Assembly (NCBI RefSeq): GCF_021531375.1
Contig: NZ_JADYTU010000003.1
Coordinates: forward strand, 47,317-111,316
DNA length: 64,000 nt
Direction: 5' to 3'
Source of the DNA: Pseudoflavonifractor phocaeensis
Lineage (GTDB): Bacteria; Bacillota; Clostridia; Oscillospirales; Oscillospiraceae
In this document: positions 8,787 through 17,693 of the stretch, piece after piece
Numbering within the stretch: position 1 is the stretch's first letter
How the letters are laid out: every line of letters begins with the position of its first letter
The notes under the pieces: generated by a model
The model's database searches: none
Told to the model about the DNA's origin: nothing
What the model saw: the letters and a program-made list of their open reading frames with translations, nothing else
Translations under genes and position numbers: made by a program

Positions 8787-9746
8787 ATGCTCAAATTCAT
8801 TCTGAAAAAACTGGCGATGATGATCCCCATGCTTCTGGTCATCAGCCTTATCGTATTTGTGGGCCTGCGGTCCACCGGCATCGACCCGATCACCTTTATG
8901 GTCCCGCCGGAAGTCCAGTCCCAGTCCCCCGAGATCGTGGATCAGCTGCGTGAGGAACTGGGTCTGAACGATCCGCTGATCGTGCAGTATGTCAGATGGC
9001 TGGGCGATATCCTGCACGGCGACCTGGGCCTGACCAACAAGGGCGAGAGCGTGGCCGACATCATTGCCACTCGATTGCCCTATACGCTGGAGCTTTCGGC
9101 CTATGCCATGCTCTTCAGTGCCGTCATCGGCATCGGCATCGGCATTATCAGCGCCATCCGGCAAAACGGCATCGTGGACTATATCGGCCGTGTGCTGGCG
9201 GTGCTGGGCCAGGCGGTGCCCCAGTTCCTGGTGGGTATCGTGCTGATCTGGATCTTCTCCATCAAGCTGGGTATCTTCCCTGCGGCGAACCGCGTCAGTC
9301 CTGACGCCACCAACGCCTTTGTGGACGCCTTCATGCATCTGTTCCTGCCGGTACTCACCCTGACCATCGGCATGGTGGCCGTGCTGATGCGCTATGCCCG
9401 CAACACCATGCTGGACGTGCTCAACAGCGATTACATCAAGACCGCCCGCTCCAAGGGCATCCCCGAGTGGAAGGTCTACATGAAGCATGGCTTCCGCAAC
9501 GCCATGAAGCCCGTGCTGGTCATCCTGATGTACCGCATCCCCGCCCTCATCGGCGGCTCCGTGGTCATTGAGTCGGTGTTCTCCTATCCCGGTATCGGGA
9601 CCACCATGGCCAACGCCGTCACCTCCATGGACTATAACCTGGTGCTGGTCATTACCCTGATCATTGCCGCCGTGATGCTGATCTGCTCCTTCATGGTGGA
9701 TGTGTTCAATGCGCTGCTGGATCCCCGTGTCCGGCTGGGCGAGTAA
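8787..9746 (+). CDS. ABC transporter permease, DppB/OppB type
   Basis: The 319-residue protein is full length for DppB-type permeases and has six membrane spans. The N-terminal segment (about 9-28) is followed by an extracellular loop with GLNDPLIVQYVRWLGDILHGDLG. The BPD_transp_1 domain carries the coupling helix around YIKTARSKGIPEWKVYMKHGFRNA, which contacts the ATPases. It forms the channel with the DppC-type protein encoded next and imports di- or oligopeptides or related solutes. AAAGGAG precedes the ATG. Confidence 0.92.
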   Translation: MLKFILKKLAMMIPMLLVISLIVFVGLRSTGIDPITFMVPPEVQSQSPEIVDQLREELGLNDPLIVQYVRWLGDILHGDLGLTNKGESVADIIATRLPYTLELSAYAMLFSAVIGIGIGIISAIRQNGIVDYIGRVLAVLGQAVPQFLVGIVLIWIFSIKLGIFPAANRVSPDATNAFVDAFMHLFLPVLTLTIGMVAVLMRYARNTMLDVLNSDYIKTARSKGIPEWKVYMKHGFRNAMKPVLVILMYRIPALIGGSVVIESVFSYPGIGTTMANAVTSMDYNLVLVITLIIAAVMLICSFMVDVFNALLDPRVRLGE

Positions 9747-9762
9747 GAAAGGAGGAACGGCT

Positions 9763-10656
9763 ATGAGCGAAACCAAGACACTGAGTATCAAGGAACAAAA
9801 TAAGAGCGCGGCCTCCTCTCTGATGAAGAAGAATATCCGCAAGTTCCTGCGCAACAAGCTGGCCGTATTCGGCCTTGTGGTCATCGTGATCATGACCGTG
9901 GCCTGTGTCGCCGGCATGATCCTTGGGGTCGATTACAGCACCCCCAACCCCACCATCATGAGAGCCGCACCTGACGCGGCCCACATCTTCGGCACGGACA
10001 CCATCGGCCGTGACCTGTTCGCCCGTGTCCTGTACGGCGGCTGCTACTCCATCTTTATCGGCGTATTCTGCGCCGTGCTGTCCAGCGTGGTGGGCGCCAT
10101 CCTGGGCGCCATCGCCGGCTATTTCGGCCGCTGGGTGGATGCGGTCATTGTCCGTATCTCCGAGATCTTCCTGGCGTTCCCCCAGCTGGTGCTGGTCATG
10201 ATGCTGGTGGCCATCCTCAACAAGCGCAGCATGGGCAACATGCTCTTCGTGTTCGTCGTCACCGGCTGGATGACCACCTTCCGTATGGTGCGAAACGAGT
10301 TCATGAGCCTGAAGGGCGAGACCTACGTCAAGGTCTGCGAGGCCTTTGGCATGTCCCGGGCCAACGTGATGTTCAAGCAGATCCTGCCCAACGTCATGAC
10401 CCCCATCATCGTCTCCACCACCACCAACGTGGCCTACTTTATCCTGCAGGAGGCCGCCCTGAGCTTCATCGGCCTGGGCGTGGCCGACTCCACCCCCACC
10501 TGGGGCAACATCCTCAACGCCGCCAAGAGCATCCAGGTGGTGCAGAACCAGTGGTGGATCTGGGTGTTCCCCGGTCTGGCGATCAGTCTGTTCGTGCTGG
10601 CTATCAACTTCTTTGGCGACGGCCTGCGCGATGTGCTGGACGCCAAGCAGCAGTAA
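9763..10656 (+). CDS. ABC transporter permease, DppC/OppC type
   Basis: The 297-residue protein begins at 9763, where AAAGGAGG sits 7 bases upstream. The longer frame reaching into the preceding gene is rejected. It has the OppC N-terminal segment (about 24-50), the conserved HIFGTDTIGRDLFARVLYGG entry motif, a BPD_transp_1 domain with five further spans, and the coupling loop around GETYVKVCEAFGMSRANVMF. It pairs with the DppB-type permease 16 bases upstream and the two ATPases downstream. Confidence 0.92.
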   Translation: MSETKTLSIKEQNKSAASSLMKKNIRKFLRNKLAVFGLVVIVIMTVACVAGMILGVDYSTPNPTIMRAAPDAAHIFGTDTIGRDLFARVLYGGCYSIFIGVFCAVLSSVVGAILGAIAGYFGRWVDAVIVRISEIFLAFPQLVLVMMLVAILNKRSMGNMLFVFVVTGWMTTFRMVRNEFMSLKGETYVKVCEAFGMSRANVMFKQILPNVMTPIIVSTTTNVAYFILQEAALSFIGLGVADSTPTWGNILNAAKSIQVVQNQWWIWVFPGLAISLFVLAINFFGDGLRDVLDAKQQ

Positions 10657-10668
10657 GGAGGCGGCAGT

Positions 10669-11727
10669 ATGGATAACAAAGAGATCATTCTGGACGTAGA
10701 AAATCTGAATACCACCTTTATCTCCGATCGGAAGAAAATCCGTATCGTAAAAAATGTCTCCTTCCAGCTCAAGCGGGGCACCGCCCTGGCTGTGGTGGGC
10801 GAGTCCGGCTGCGGTAAGAGCGTGACCATGAACTCCATCATGCGGTTCTTGGGCAAGAACGCCATTGTGGAGGCGGACAAGATCCAGTATAACGCTCTGC
10901 GGGACGGCAAAGTCACCGAGTACCGGCTGGAAAATATCGAGAAGCCCCACGGTCCTGAAATGCGCGCCCTGCGCGGCCCCGAGATGTCCATGGTGTTCCA
11001 GGACCCCATGTCCAGCCTGAACCCCGTGTATAAAGTGGGCGACCAGGTGGCCGAGGGCCTTTTGCAGCACAACAAGGGCATGACCAAGGCCCAGGCCCGG
11101 GAAAAGGTGCTGGAGATGTTCCGCAAGCTGGGCATCCCCGATCCCGAGGAGCGCATCGACTGCTACCCCCACCAGTTCTCCGGCGGCATGAAGCAGCGCG
11201 TGGTCATCGCCATCGCCATGATCTGTAACCCCGAGCTCATCATCTGCGACGAGCCCACCACCGCTCTGGACGTGACCATCCAGGCCCAGATCATGGAACT
11301 GCTGAAAGAGATGCAGCTCAAGGACGGCAAGAGCATCATCCTCATCACCCACAACATGGGTCTGGTGGCTGAGATGGCCGACGAGGTGTGCGTCATGTAC
11401 ATGGGCCGGGTGGTAGAATTCGGTTCCCTGGAGGACGTGTTCGACCACACCAGCCACCCCTACACCCAGGCGCTGCTGCGCAGCGTGCCTGTGCTGGGTC
11501 TGGCCGACGGCCAGAAGCTGGAGACCATCCCCGGCGCCACGCCCAACCCCGCCGACCTGAAGGGCGGCTGCGAGTTTGCTGACCGCTGCCCCTATGCCAC
11601 CGACGCCTGCCGGGAGAAGGACATCCCCATGTTCCAGCTGTCTCCGGGCCACCGTGTGCGCTGCCTGAGATACAGCGAGTATCCCGTCGTCGGGAGCGGC
11701 GAAGCCGAAGTTGCGGAGGTGCAGTAA
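10669..11727 (+). CDS. ABC transporter ATP-binding protein, DppD/OppD type
   Basis: The 352-residue ATPase has Walker A GESGCGKS (44-51), a Q-loop (MVFQDPMSSLNP), the signature FSGGMKQR, Walker B LIICDEPTTALD and an H-loop (ILITHNMGL). The C-terminal oligo_HPY extension holds a cysteine set (GCEFADRCPYATDAC...C) typical of OppD/DppD proteins. AAGGAGG precedes the ATG. It powers peptide-type solute import together with the next gene product. Confidence 0.93.
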   Translation: MDNKEIILDVENLNTTFISDRKKIRIVKNVSFQLKRGTALAVVGESGCGKSVTMNSIMRFLGKNAIVEADKIQYNALRDGKVTEYRLENIEKPHGPEMRALRGPEMSMVFQDPMSSLNPVYKVGDQVAEGLLQHNKGMTKAQAREKVLEMFRKLGIPDPEERIDCYPHQFSGGMKQRVVIAIAMICNPELIICDEPTTALDVTIQAQIMELLKEMQLKDGKSIILITHNMGLVAEMADEVCVMYMGRVVEFGSLEDVFDHTSHPYTQALLRSVPVLGLADGQKLETIPGATPNPADLKGGCEFADRCPYATDACREKDIPMFQLSPGHRVRCLRYSEYPVVGSGEAEVAEVQ

Positions 11728-11728
11728 G

Positions 11729-12772
11729 ATGAGTGAAAACAAGGAAATTATCTTTAAGGTGCAAAACCTTCGCACCTGGTTCCCCATTACCAAAGGCGCC
11801 TTTAAGAAGGTAGTGGGCCATGTCAAGGCCGTGGACGACGTCAGTCTGGAGGTCTACAAGGGAGAGACTTTGGGCATCGTGGGCGAGTCCGGCTGCGGAA
11901 AGTCCACCTTCGGAAAAACGCTGATGATGCTGGAACGTGCCACCGGCGGTCAGGTGCTGTTCAATTACGACGGCGAGTTCCGGGACATCACCAAGTTCAA
12001 TAAGGACGAGATGTTCGACTTCCGCAAGAAGGTGCAGATGGTTTTCCAGGACCCCTACTCCGCCCTGAACCCCCAGAAGAAGATCTATACCTCCTTTGAG
12101 GAGCCTCTGGTGGTCCACGGCATGAAGGACCAGGCCCAGCGGGAGGCGCGGATGCAGGAAGTGCTGAAGATGGTCAACATCCAGCCTGACTACCTGATGC
12201 GCTACCCCCACGAGTTTTCCGGCGGTCAGCGCCAGCGTCTGTGTATCGCCCGGGCGCTGGAGGTCATGCCCGAGGTGCTGATCTGTGACGAGCCCGTGTC
12301 CGCGCTGGACGTGTCCATCCAGGCCCAGGTGCTGAACCTGATGAAGGACATTCAGAAGGAACTGAATCTGACCTACCTCTTCATCGCCCACGACCTGAGC
12401 GTGGTGCAGTACATGTCTGACCGCATCGTGGTCATGTATCTGGGCAAGATCGTGGAGGTGGCCGATTCCCGGGCCCTGTATGACGAGCCTCTGCACCCCT
12501 ATACCCGGGCTCTGCTGTCCGCCATCCCCGTACCCGACATCCACAACACCAAAAAGCGCCAGGTTCTGGAGGGCGAGGTGCCCAGTCCCATCCACAAGCC
12601 CTCCGGCTGTGCCTTCCATAACCGCTGTCCCCACTGTATGGAGATCTGCAAGCAGGTGGACCCCACTCTGGCTGTGCAGAATCCCGAGAACGGCCACATG
12701 GTGGCCTGCCACCTGTATGCGGAGCAGCAGAAGAAGCTCCAGGAGGAGCAGGCTGCCGCGTCCCAGGCATAA
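11729..12772 (+). CDS. ABC transporter ATP-binding protein, DppF/OppF type
   Basis: The 347-residue protein starts at 11729, one base after the preceding stop, with GGAGG 9 bases upstream. It has Walker A GESGCGKST (52-60), Q-loop MVFQDPYSALNP, signature FSGGQRQR, Walker B LICDEPVSALD and H-loop FIAHDLSVV. The oligo_HPY C-terminus carries the CAFHNRCPHCMEIC cysteine cluster. It completes a DppBCDF-type importer whose own binding-protein gene is broken. Confidence 0.93.
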   Translation: MSENKEIIFKVQNLRTWFPITKGAFKKVVGHVKAVDDVSLEVYKGETLGIVGESGCGKSTFGKTLMMLERATGGQVLFNYDGEFRDITKFNKDEMFDFRKKVQMVFQDPYSALNPQKKIYTSFEEPLVVHGMKDQAQREARMQEVLKMVNIQPDYLMRYPHEFSGGQRQRLCIARALEVMPEVLICDEPVSALDVSIQAQVLNLMKDIQKELNLTYLFIAHDLSVVQYMSDRIVVMYLGKIVEVADSRALYDEPLHPYTRALLSAIPVPDIHNTKKRQVLEGEVPSPIHKPSGCAFHNRCPHCMEICKQVDPTLAVQNPENGHMVACHLYAEQQKKLQEEQAAASQA

Positions 12773-12787
12773 GAAAGGAAGAACACT

Positions 12788-14401
12788 GTGTTTCTGCCGA
12801 TCAATTGGCACTGTGATGTGCTGGTAGTTGGCAGCGGCATTGCCGGCCTTATGGCCGCCATTGAGGCGGCCGAGGCCGGTTGTGCTGCTACCCTCATGAC
12901 CAGCGTCAAGCTCTTCTACGGCTCCAGCTTTTACCCCGGCACTTGGGGGTTGGGGCTGATCGGTCCGGAGGATCGGGCGGACCAGGCAGACCTGGTCAGC
13001 ACCATTCAGGAAGTAGGCTGCGGCATGGCCAGCCAGGAAATGGCGGAGACTTTTGTGGACGGCATTCAACCGGCTATTGAAAAGGTGCGGGCCATGGGCG
13101 TGCGGCTGCGCCAGGCGGTCCAGAAGGACCAGCGGGAATTTATTCCCTGTTTTGACCACAAAGGCCGGGACTGGAACGGCATCGAGTTTGACAGCGCCCG
13201 ACAGGTCTTCGGAAAACGTCTGGAGGAGCTGGGCGTTCAGATCCTGGAGCGCTGCGAGGTCCTGCAGTTGGTCCGCTCCGAAGGGCGGGTATGCGGCGCC
13301 GTGGTGTGCCGCCAAAATGAGCTGCATTATTTGGGTTGCCGCGCCCTGGTGCTGGCCACCGGCGGCTACGGGAGCCTGTTCCGCTATCATCTGTGTACGG
13401 AAGATGTGGCGGGGATGGGACAGGCCCTGGCGCTGGAGGCCGGCTGTTCCCTGGTCAACATGGAGTTTATGCAGATGATGCCCGGCTACATCTCCCCGGC
13501 CCCCAAGACCATTTTCAATGAGAAGACCTTCCGCTTTGTCCACATACGCCGGAATGACGGCGGAGAGCTCCTGCCTCCGGGAGCGGAGACAGACCGGCTT
13601 TTGGATCTGCGCTCCGGGCACGGCCCCTTTACGTCACGGTTGGATTCCCGAGAGGTGGACCTGGCGCTGTTCCGGGCCTTTTTGGAGGACGAGCGGGGAG
13701 TGGAGGTGACCTACTCCGACGCGCTGCGCAAGGCCCCTCCGGAGTTTATTACCACCTACTTCGACTGGCTGCGGGAGGCCAAGGGGCTGACCATGGATGA
13801 CCCCATCCACATCGGCGTCTTCGCCCACGCCGCCAACGGCGGGGTGCGCATCGACCCGGAGGCCTTTACCGGAGTGCCCGGACTGTTTGCCTGCGGCGAG
13901 GTCACCGGCGGCATGCACGGAGCTGACCGGATCGGTGGCCTGTCCACGGCCAACGGACTGGTATTTGGCGGAAAGGCCGGACGGAGCGCCGCCGCGTCCT
14001 GCTTGGGTACGCCCCAGCCGCCGGAACAGTGCGCCTTTGAGGGCCATTCCTGTACCGACCCGGCGGGGACCCTGCGGGCGTTGCAGCAGCTGATGTTCCA
14101 AAATGCCATGATCGCCCGCAGCGAGACGGGCTTGAACGGCGCGCTGGAGCGGCTGGATGCCCTGGAGGCGGGGCTTAACCGTCGGCCCAGCGCGGACCCC
14201 CGGGCCATCGCCGGGGAGCGGGAGATCACGGCCCGGCTGACCACCGCCCGCTGCGTCCTTCAGGCGGCCCTGCTGCGGAGAGAGAGCCGTGGCTCCCATT
14301 ATCGGGAGGATTTTCCCCATCAGGATCCCGCGTTGGAGCGGCAGATCATCCTTCGAAAGGAAAACGGCATAACAGCGCGCTTTTCTGACGCATTACCATA
14401 A
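12788..14401 (+). CDS. FAD-binding flavoprotein of the fumarate reductase / L-aspartate oxidase family
   Basis: The 537-residue protein has an N-terminal FAD dinucleotide motif (GSGIAG at 15-20, with DVLVVGSGIAGLMAAIEAAE) and the conserved late block GLFACGEVTGGMHGADRIGG. A C-terminal helical domain resembles those of succinate dehydrogenase flavoproteins. The GTG start at 12788 follows AAAGGAAG by 7 bases. It lies in the transporter operon, 15 bases after the DppF-type gene, so it probably oxidises or reduces the imported compound or its product. There is no haem or Fe-S motif and no signal peptide, so it acts in the cytoplasm. The substrate is unknown. Confidence 0.8.
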   Translation: MFLPINWHCDVLVVGSGIAGLMAAIEAAEAGCAATLMTSVKLFYGSSFYPGTWGLGLIGPEDRADQADLVSTIQEVGCGMASQEMAETFVDGIQPAIEKVRAMGVRLRQAVQKDQREFIPCFDHKGRDWNGIEFDSARQVFGKRLEELGVQILERCEVLQLVRSEGRVCGAVVCRQNELHYLGCRALVLATGGYGSLFRYHLCTEDVAGMGQALALEAGCSLVNMEFMQMMPGYISPAPKTIFNEKTFRFVHIRRNDGGELLPPGAETDRLLDLRSGHGPFTSRLDSREVDLALFRAFLEDERGVEVTYSDALRKAPPEFITTYFDWLREAKGLTMDDPIHIGVFAHAANGGVRIDPEAFTGVPGLFACGEVTGGMHGADRIGGLSTANGLVFGGKAGRSAAASCLGTPQPPEQCAFEGHSCTDPAGTLRALQQLMFQNAMIARSETGLNGALERLDALEAGLNRRPSADPRAIAGEREITARLTTARCVLQAALLRRESRGSHYREDFPHQDPALERQIILRKENGITARFSDALP

Positions 14402-14413
14402 GGAGGAATTTTT

Positions 14414-14863
14414 GTGATTTATACAAAACGTGATCGGCTGGGACGCTATAAAGGGATCAGCGCCCCTCTGGATACTGCCATCGACTTTTTGGTTTCTGCC
14501 GACCTGACCAAGCTGGCGATGGGCCGCAACGAGGTAGACGGCGACAACGTGTTCATCAACCGCTTTGATTACACCACCATGCCCGAGGAGCAGGCATCCT
14601 GGGAGGGCCACAAGTATTACGCCGACATCCATGTGGTGCTGGAGGGTGAGGAGCGCATCGGCGTCACCGACGCTGCGTCCCTCACCGCCGGGGCCTACGA
14701 CGAGGCGGGGGATTTTATCCCCTATGAGGGGCCCGTAGACGCCTGGGTCACCATGCGCCCCGGCGACATTCTCATTGTCTACCCCGAGGATGTGCACATG
14801 GTGAAGGTGCAGCTCGACGGAGCGTGCCAGGTCAAGAAGGCCGTCTTTAAAGTCAAAGTGTGA
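14414..14863 (+). CDS. YhcH/YjgK/YiaL family protein (sugar anomerase-like cupin)
   Basis: The 149-residue protein is full length for the YhcH family, a cupin-fold group. It has the conserved HKYYADIHVVLEGEERI metal-binding strand, the YPEDVHM motif and a C-terminal VKKAVFKV. Family members are linked to sialic acid or other sugar-acid catabolism, and some act as N-acetylneuraminate anomerases. The GTG start at 14414 lies 8 bases after AGGAGG. It is the last gene of the transporter/flavoprotein operon, hinting that the imported compound contains a sugar. Confidence 0.85.
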   Translation: MIYTKRDRLGRYKGISAPLDTAIDFLVSADLTKLAMGRNEVDGDNVFINRFDYTTMPEEQASWEGHKYYADIHVVLEGEERIGVTDAASLTAGAYDEAGDFIPYEGPVDAWVTMRPGDILIVYPEDVHMVKVQLDGACQVKKAVFKVKV

Positions 14864-14880
14864 CCGCCATATTGTGAAAA

Positions 14881-14919
14881 CAAGACCCGTCTGGAATTCC
14901 AGACGGGTCTTGTTTTTGT
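14881..14919. terminator. bidirectional terminator between convergent operons
   Basis: CAAGACCCGTCTGGAATTCCAGACGGGTCTTG forms a 14-to-16-base-pair stem followed by TTTTTG. It lies between the YhcH gene and the convergent lyxose-isomerase-like gene. Confidence 0.85.
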
Positions 14920-14938
14920 GTGTCAGGGATAGCGGCGG

Positions 14939-15628
14939 TTACGTTCCGGCCGGGGGATACTCGGTACACAGAAGACGGTAAACGGGTTCGTCCTCGTCAA
15001 TCTGCGGGAAGCGGCCCACGGGGGCGTAAAAACGGTTGTCGTTCTGGTCGTCGTTGCACATGGAGACCTCACCCAGCAGGACGGGGCCAGTGCCGGGGAC
15101 CACCTCAAAGTCGTGGTACAAATAGGGGTAGATGGTGATGCTCTCGCCGGGATCCAGGCGGACCTGGGCACCGGCCTTTACATAGTAGGAGCGGCCGTCC
15201 TTACATACGTTTACATCGGTATCCGCAAAGGTCTCCTCCGGGGTGGAATTATATACCCGGATGAGAATGGAACCGCCGCCCCGGTTGATGATGTCCTCCA
15301 TCTTGTGCCAATGGAAGTGCATGGGAGAATATTGGCCTTCCTCCAGCATCAGCAGCTTTTCCGCGTAGGGCTTGGGGTAGCGGTCTGCCCGGCTCACGTT
15401 TCCGTTTCGCAGGGTGATGAGGGTGAAACCGGTCTTGTCAAATTCCCCCAGGCCGTAGTCGGTCACATCCCAGCCCAGCATGTTGTCCCGGATCTCGTCA
15501 TACGCGTGGCCCTTCCCGGCCCAGTCGGCGGGAGTCCAGCGGCAGAAGGGGGGCAGGGCGAAGCCATTTTCCTCCGCAAGGCGTTCCATGCGCCGGATGG
15601 CATTGTTGATCTCTGAGCGCTTCAACAC
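14939..15628 (-). CDS. D-lyxose ketol-isomerase family protein
   Basis: The 229-residue cupin protein matches the D-lyxose/D-mannose isomerase family. It has WDVTDYGLGEFDKTGFTL, the metal-binding PMHFHWHKMEDI (His-x-His and Glu ligands), a late YLYHDFE histidine and LLGEVSMCNDDQNDN. Such enzymes interconvert D-lyxose and D-xylulose or D-mannose and D-fructose using Mn2+. AAGGAGCTGATTTG precedes the ATG at 15628. It lies just downstream of a GntR/UTRA regulator on the same strand and is probably in one operon with it. Confidence 0.85.
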   Translation of the reverse strand: MLKRSEINNAIRRMERLAEENGFALPPFCRWTPADWAGKGHAYDEIRDNMLGWDVTDYGLGEFDKTGFTLITLRNGNVSRADRYPKPYAEKLLMLEEGQYSPMHFHWHKMEDIINRGGGSILIRVYNSTPEETFADTDVNVCKDGRSYYVKAGAQVRLDPGESITIYPYLYHDFEVVPGTGPVLLGEVSMCNDDQNDNRFYAPVGRFPQIDEDEPVYRLLCTEYPPAGT

Positions 15629-15679
15629 AAATCAGCTCCTTGTGATACATCGGCAGCGGCAGGACGGAAAAGGGCGGCA

Positions 15680-16405
15680 TCAGCGGACGATAAACTCAAA
15701 ATTCTCGCCGTAGCCGATTTGATAGCTGGTATGAACTGTTTGACCATCTGCCCGAACCACACGGCCCCGCATCTCCAGTTGAGGGGCGTTTCTGGGGACC
15801 TGCAGCAATTTGGATAGCTTTGCATCTGCCCGTACGATGCGAAGATGCATCGCGGTACGGCGTAGTTCTATCCCTTTTTCTTCCTGCAGGTAGCGGTATA
15901 TCGAGTCGTTTTCCAGATCAATGGACAGCAAATACGCATACTCCAACGGATAGAAATTGTCTTCCAGCACCAAGGGCTTGTCACCCGCATAGCGCAGGCG
16001 GCGAATGCGCACCACCGGCTCGTTGGATTCCACGGAAAGCGCTTTCCGGATATCAGTCGAGTCTGCGGTACAGATCTTCGCGTCCAGAATCTTCGCGGAA
16101 ACTGTGAGCCCATTGGCGCGGCACATTTCCGTAAAGCTCATGGGACCATCCAGCTGGCGGGTCAGCTTGGGCGCACAGACAAAGGTTCCTTTGCCCTGCT
16201 TTTTTTCCACAAGACCCTGGCTGACCAGCTCGTCCACAGCGCGGCGGACTGTGATCCGGCTGACACCATACTGCTGAGACAACTCCGTCTCTGTGGGGAG
16301 GCGCCCACTTTTGCTGAATATTCCATTGTTGATATCGCGCTGCAGCTGCTCTACGATTTGAGCATACAGGGGAACGATGCTGTTCGGGTTCATGGTCATT
16401 TCCAT
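15680..16405 (-). CDS. GntR-family regulator with UTRA domain
   Basis: The 241-residue HutC-type regulator has a winged helix-turn-helix (about 10-70, with ETELSQQYGVSRITVRRAVD and QGKGTFV) and a UTRA effector domain (about 90-240). Several in-frame ATGs occur (16429, 16411, 16405, 16399, 16393). I chose 16405 because GGTGAG lies 6 bases upstream. UTRA domains usually sense phosphorylated sugars. The neighbours are a lyxose-isomerase-like gene downstream and a FrlB-like SIS gene upstream, so control of a sugar or Amadori-product pathway is inferred. Confidence 0.85.
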   Translation of the reverse strand: MEMTMNPNSIVPLYAQIVEQLQRDINNGIFSKSGRLPTETELSQQYGVSRITVRRAVDELVSQGLVEKKQGKGTFVCAPKLTRQLDGPMSFTEMCRANGLTVSAKILDAKICTADSTDIRKALSVESNEPVVRIRRLRYAGDKPLVLEDNFYPLEYAYLLSIDLENDSIYRYLQEEKGIELRRTAMHLRIVRADAKLSKLLQVPRNAPQLEMRGRVVRADGQTVHTSYQIGYGENFEFIVR

Positions 16406-16491
16406 GGACATCTCACCAATCCATTCCATTTATAACGATACGAAATCTTTGCGCAAAATGATCCTATGACATTTGGTATCATATGGTTATA

Positions 16492-16519
16492 ATTATAGCA
16501 GTTTTCCTGAAAATTACAA
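16492..16519 (-). promoter_or_regulatory. predicted promoter of the GntR/isomerase operon
   Basis: On the minus strand TTGTAA (16514-16519), a 16-base spacer and a perfect TATAAT (16492-16497) lie about 90 bases upstream of the GntR start. Confidence 0.55.
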
Positions 16520-16603
16520 CTGAATTTCCAACTTTTCTTGGATCTATTTTGACAAAGTTTCAAGGCCCGCCCCCGTTTTATACACGATGAAGCGGCGGAC
16601 TCT

Positions 16604-16648
16604 AAAAAGGGACAAGCGTCCGCCGTAACTGCGGCAGACGCTTGTCCA
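16604..16648 (-). terminator. terminator downstream of the SIS gene
   Basis: On the minus strand a 16-base-pair stem (GGACAAGCGTCTGCCG with CGGCGGACGCTTGTCC, one G-U pair) is followed by CTTTTTAG. It closes the hyuB-SIS transcription unit before the GntR promoter. Confidence 0.75.
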
Positions 16649-16670
16649 CGATTGGAGCGGATGATGAAGA

Positions 16671-17669
16671 TCAATAATCAAATTTCCACATATAACGGCG
16701 GTAGGACATGGGATGCATCCGGACGTCGCCCATGGCGGCGATCAGCTGCTTGGAGACGGGGTGCAGCAGCAGGGCGTTGAAATATTCCGCAACGCTCTCG
16801 TCCAGCTCGCCCAGGCCCAGCTTTTCCGCGTCAATGACCCAGTGGTGGCCGCCGAACTTCTCCAGAAAGCGCTCAGCCCGCTCGTCCAGGGGACGGGTGC
16901 GGCCGACACTCTTGAACAGGAGAATGGCCAGGTCCTTGTCGCAGGTCTCAAAGGCACCATGGAAATACTCGCCGGAGTGGATGGGGACACAGTGGACGGT
17001 CTGCATCTCCTGGAAGAAGCAGAAAGCGTCGGAATAGGCCACTTCCCAGGCAGCTCCGCTGCTCATCACGTTCCAGACCGTGTCGTCTTTATAGGTCATG
17101 GCGAACCGGGCGGCCTCCTCTTTCAGGTCCTGATAGGCCCGGCCATAAATCGCGGGCATCTTCTCAAAGGCCTCCATAGCCTTGTCATAGGACGGATAGT
17201 TGTCATACTCCTTCAGCAGCCAGAAGGCGATCTTCAGGGCAGTACCCTGGCTGTTGCAGTGGATCAGGGTAGGATCCTGGTACCACTCGTCGGCGTGGTA
17301 GTAGGTAATGTAATATTTGGCGGTCTGCGCGGTGAGAGAGTCGGCATAGCCGGACAGGCCGATGGTAACAGCGCCCTTGGCATTGGCCACCTTCAGAGCC
17401 TCCACTGTCTCCGGAGTAGCTTTGGTGGAAGTGGCGATCACCAGGGTGTTCTTGTCCACTGACTTGGGCGTGGCATTGACGAACTCGCTGCTATTGTAGC
17501 CCTGCACCCGCAGGGAGCTCTCCTGGTTCAGCAGATAGCGGGCGGGGTAGGAGGAGGCAAAGGAACCGCCACAGGCCACGAAAATAACCTGCTTCAGACC
17601 GCCGTTTGCCTCCAGGTCGGCCTTGGCCTTGCCCATGACCTCTATAACTTCCTGCATGCCTTTAATCAT
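16671..17669 (-). CDS. SIS-domain protein, FrlB-like fructosamine-6-phosphate deglycase family
   Basis: The 332-residue protein has two sugar-isomerase (SIS) domains. The first opens with VIFVACGGSFASSYPARYLL and later STKATPETVEALKVA. The second has MSSGAAWEVAYSDAFCF and HSGEYFHGAFE. The C-terminus RRYMWKFDY is characteristic of FrlB-type proteins, which split phosphorylated Amadori compounds into glucose-6-phosphate and an amino acid. GAAAGGAAGG precedes the ATG. It follows the truncated hyuB by 24 bases on the same strand. The substrate is not fixed by sequence; other sugar-phosphate isomerases share the fold. Confidence 0.8.
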   Translation of the reverse strand: MIKGMQEVIEVMGKAKADLEANGGLKQVIFVACGGSFASSYPARYLLNQESSLRVQGYNSSEFVNATPKSVDKNTLVIATSTKATPETVEALKVANAKGAVTIGLSGYADSLTAQTAKYYITYYHADEWYQDPTLIHCNSQGTALKIAFWLLKEYDNYPSYDKAMEAFEKMPAIYGRAYQDLKEEAARFAMTYKDDTVWNVMSSGAAWEVAYSDAFCFFQEMQTVHCVPIHSGEYFHGAFETCDKDLAILLFKSVGRTRPLDERAERFLEKFGGHHWVIDAEKLGLGELDESVAEYFNALLLHPVSKQLIAAMGDVRMHPMSYRRYMWKFDY

Positions 17670-17693
17670 TGATCGAATCCTTCCTTTCTTCTT

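Noticed and set aside
6924..9917. A 997-codon open frame on the minus strand
   Set aside because: It lies antisense to the transporter genes, is rich in His/Gln/Gly/Asp as expected from the reverse of biased GC-rich codons, and has no ribosome-binding site. The same holds for other long antisense frames, such as 35141-37672 and 53554-56193.
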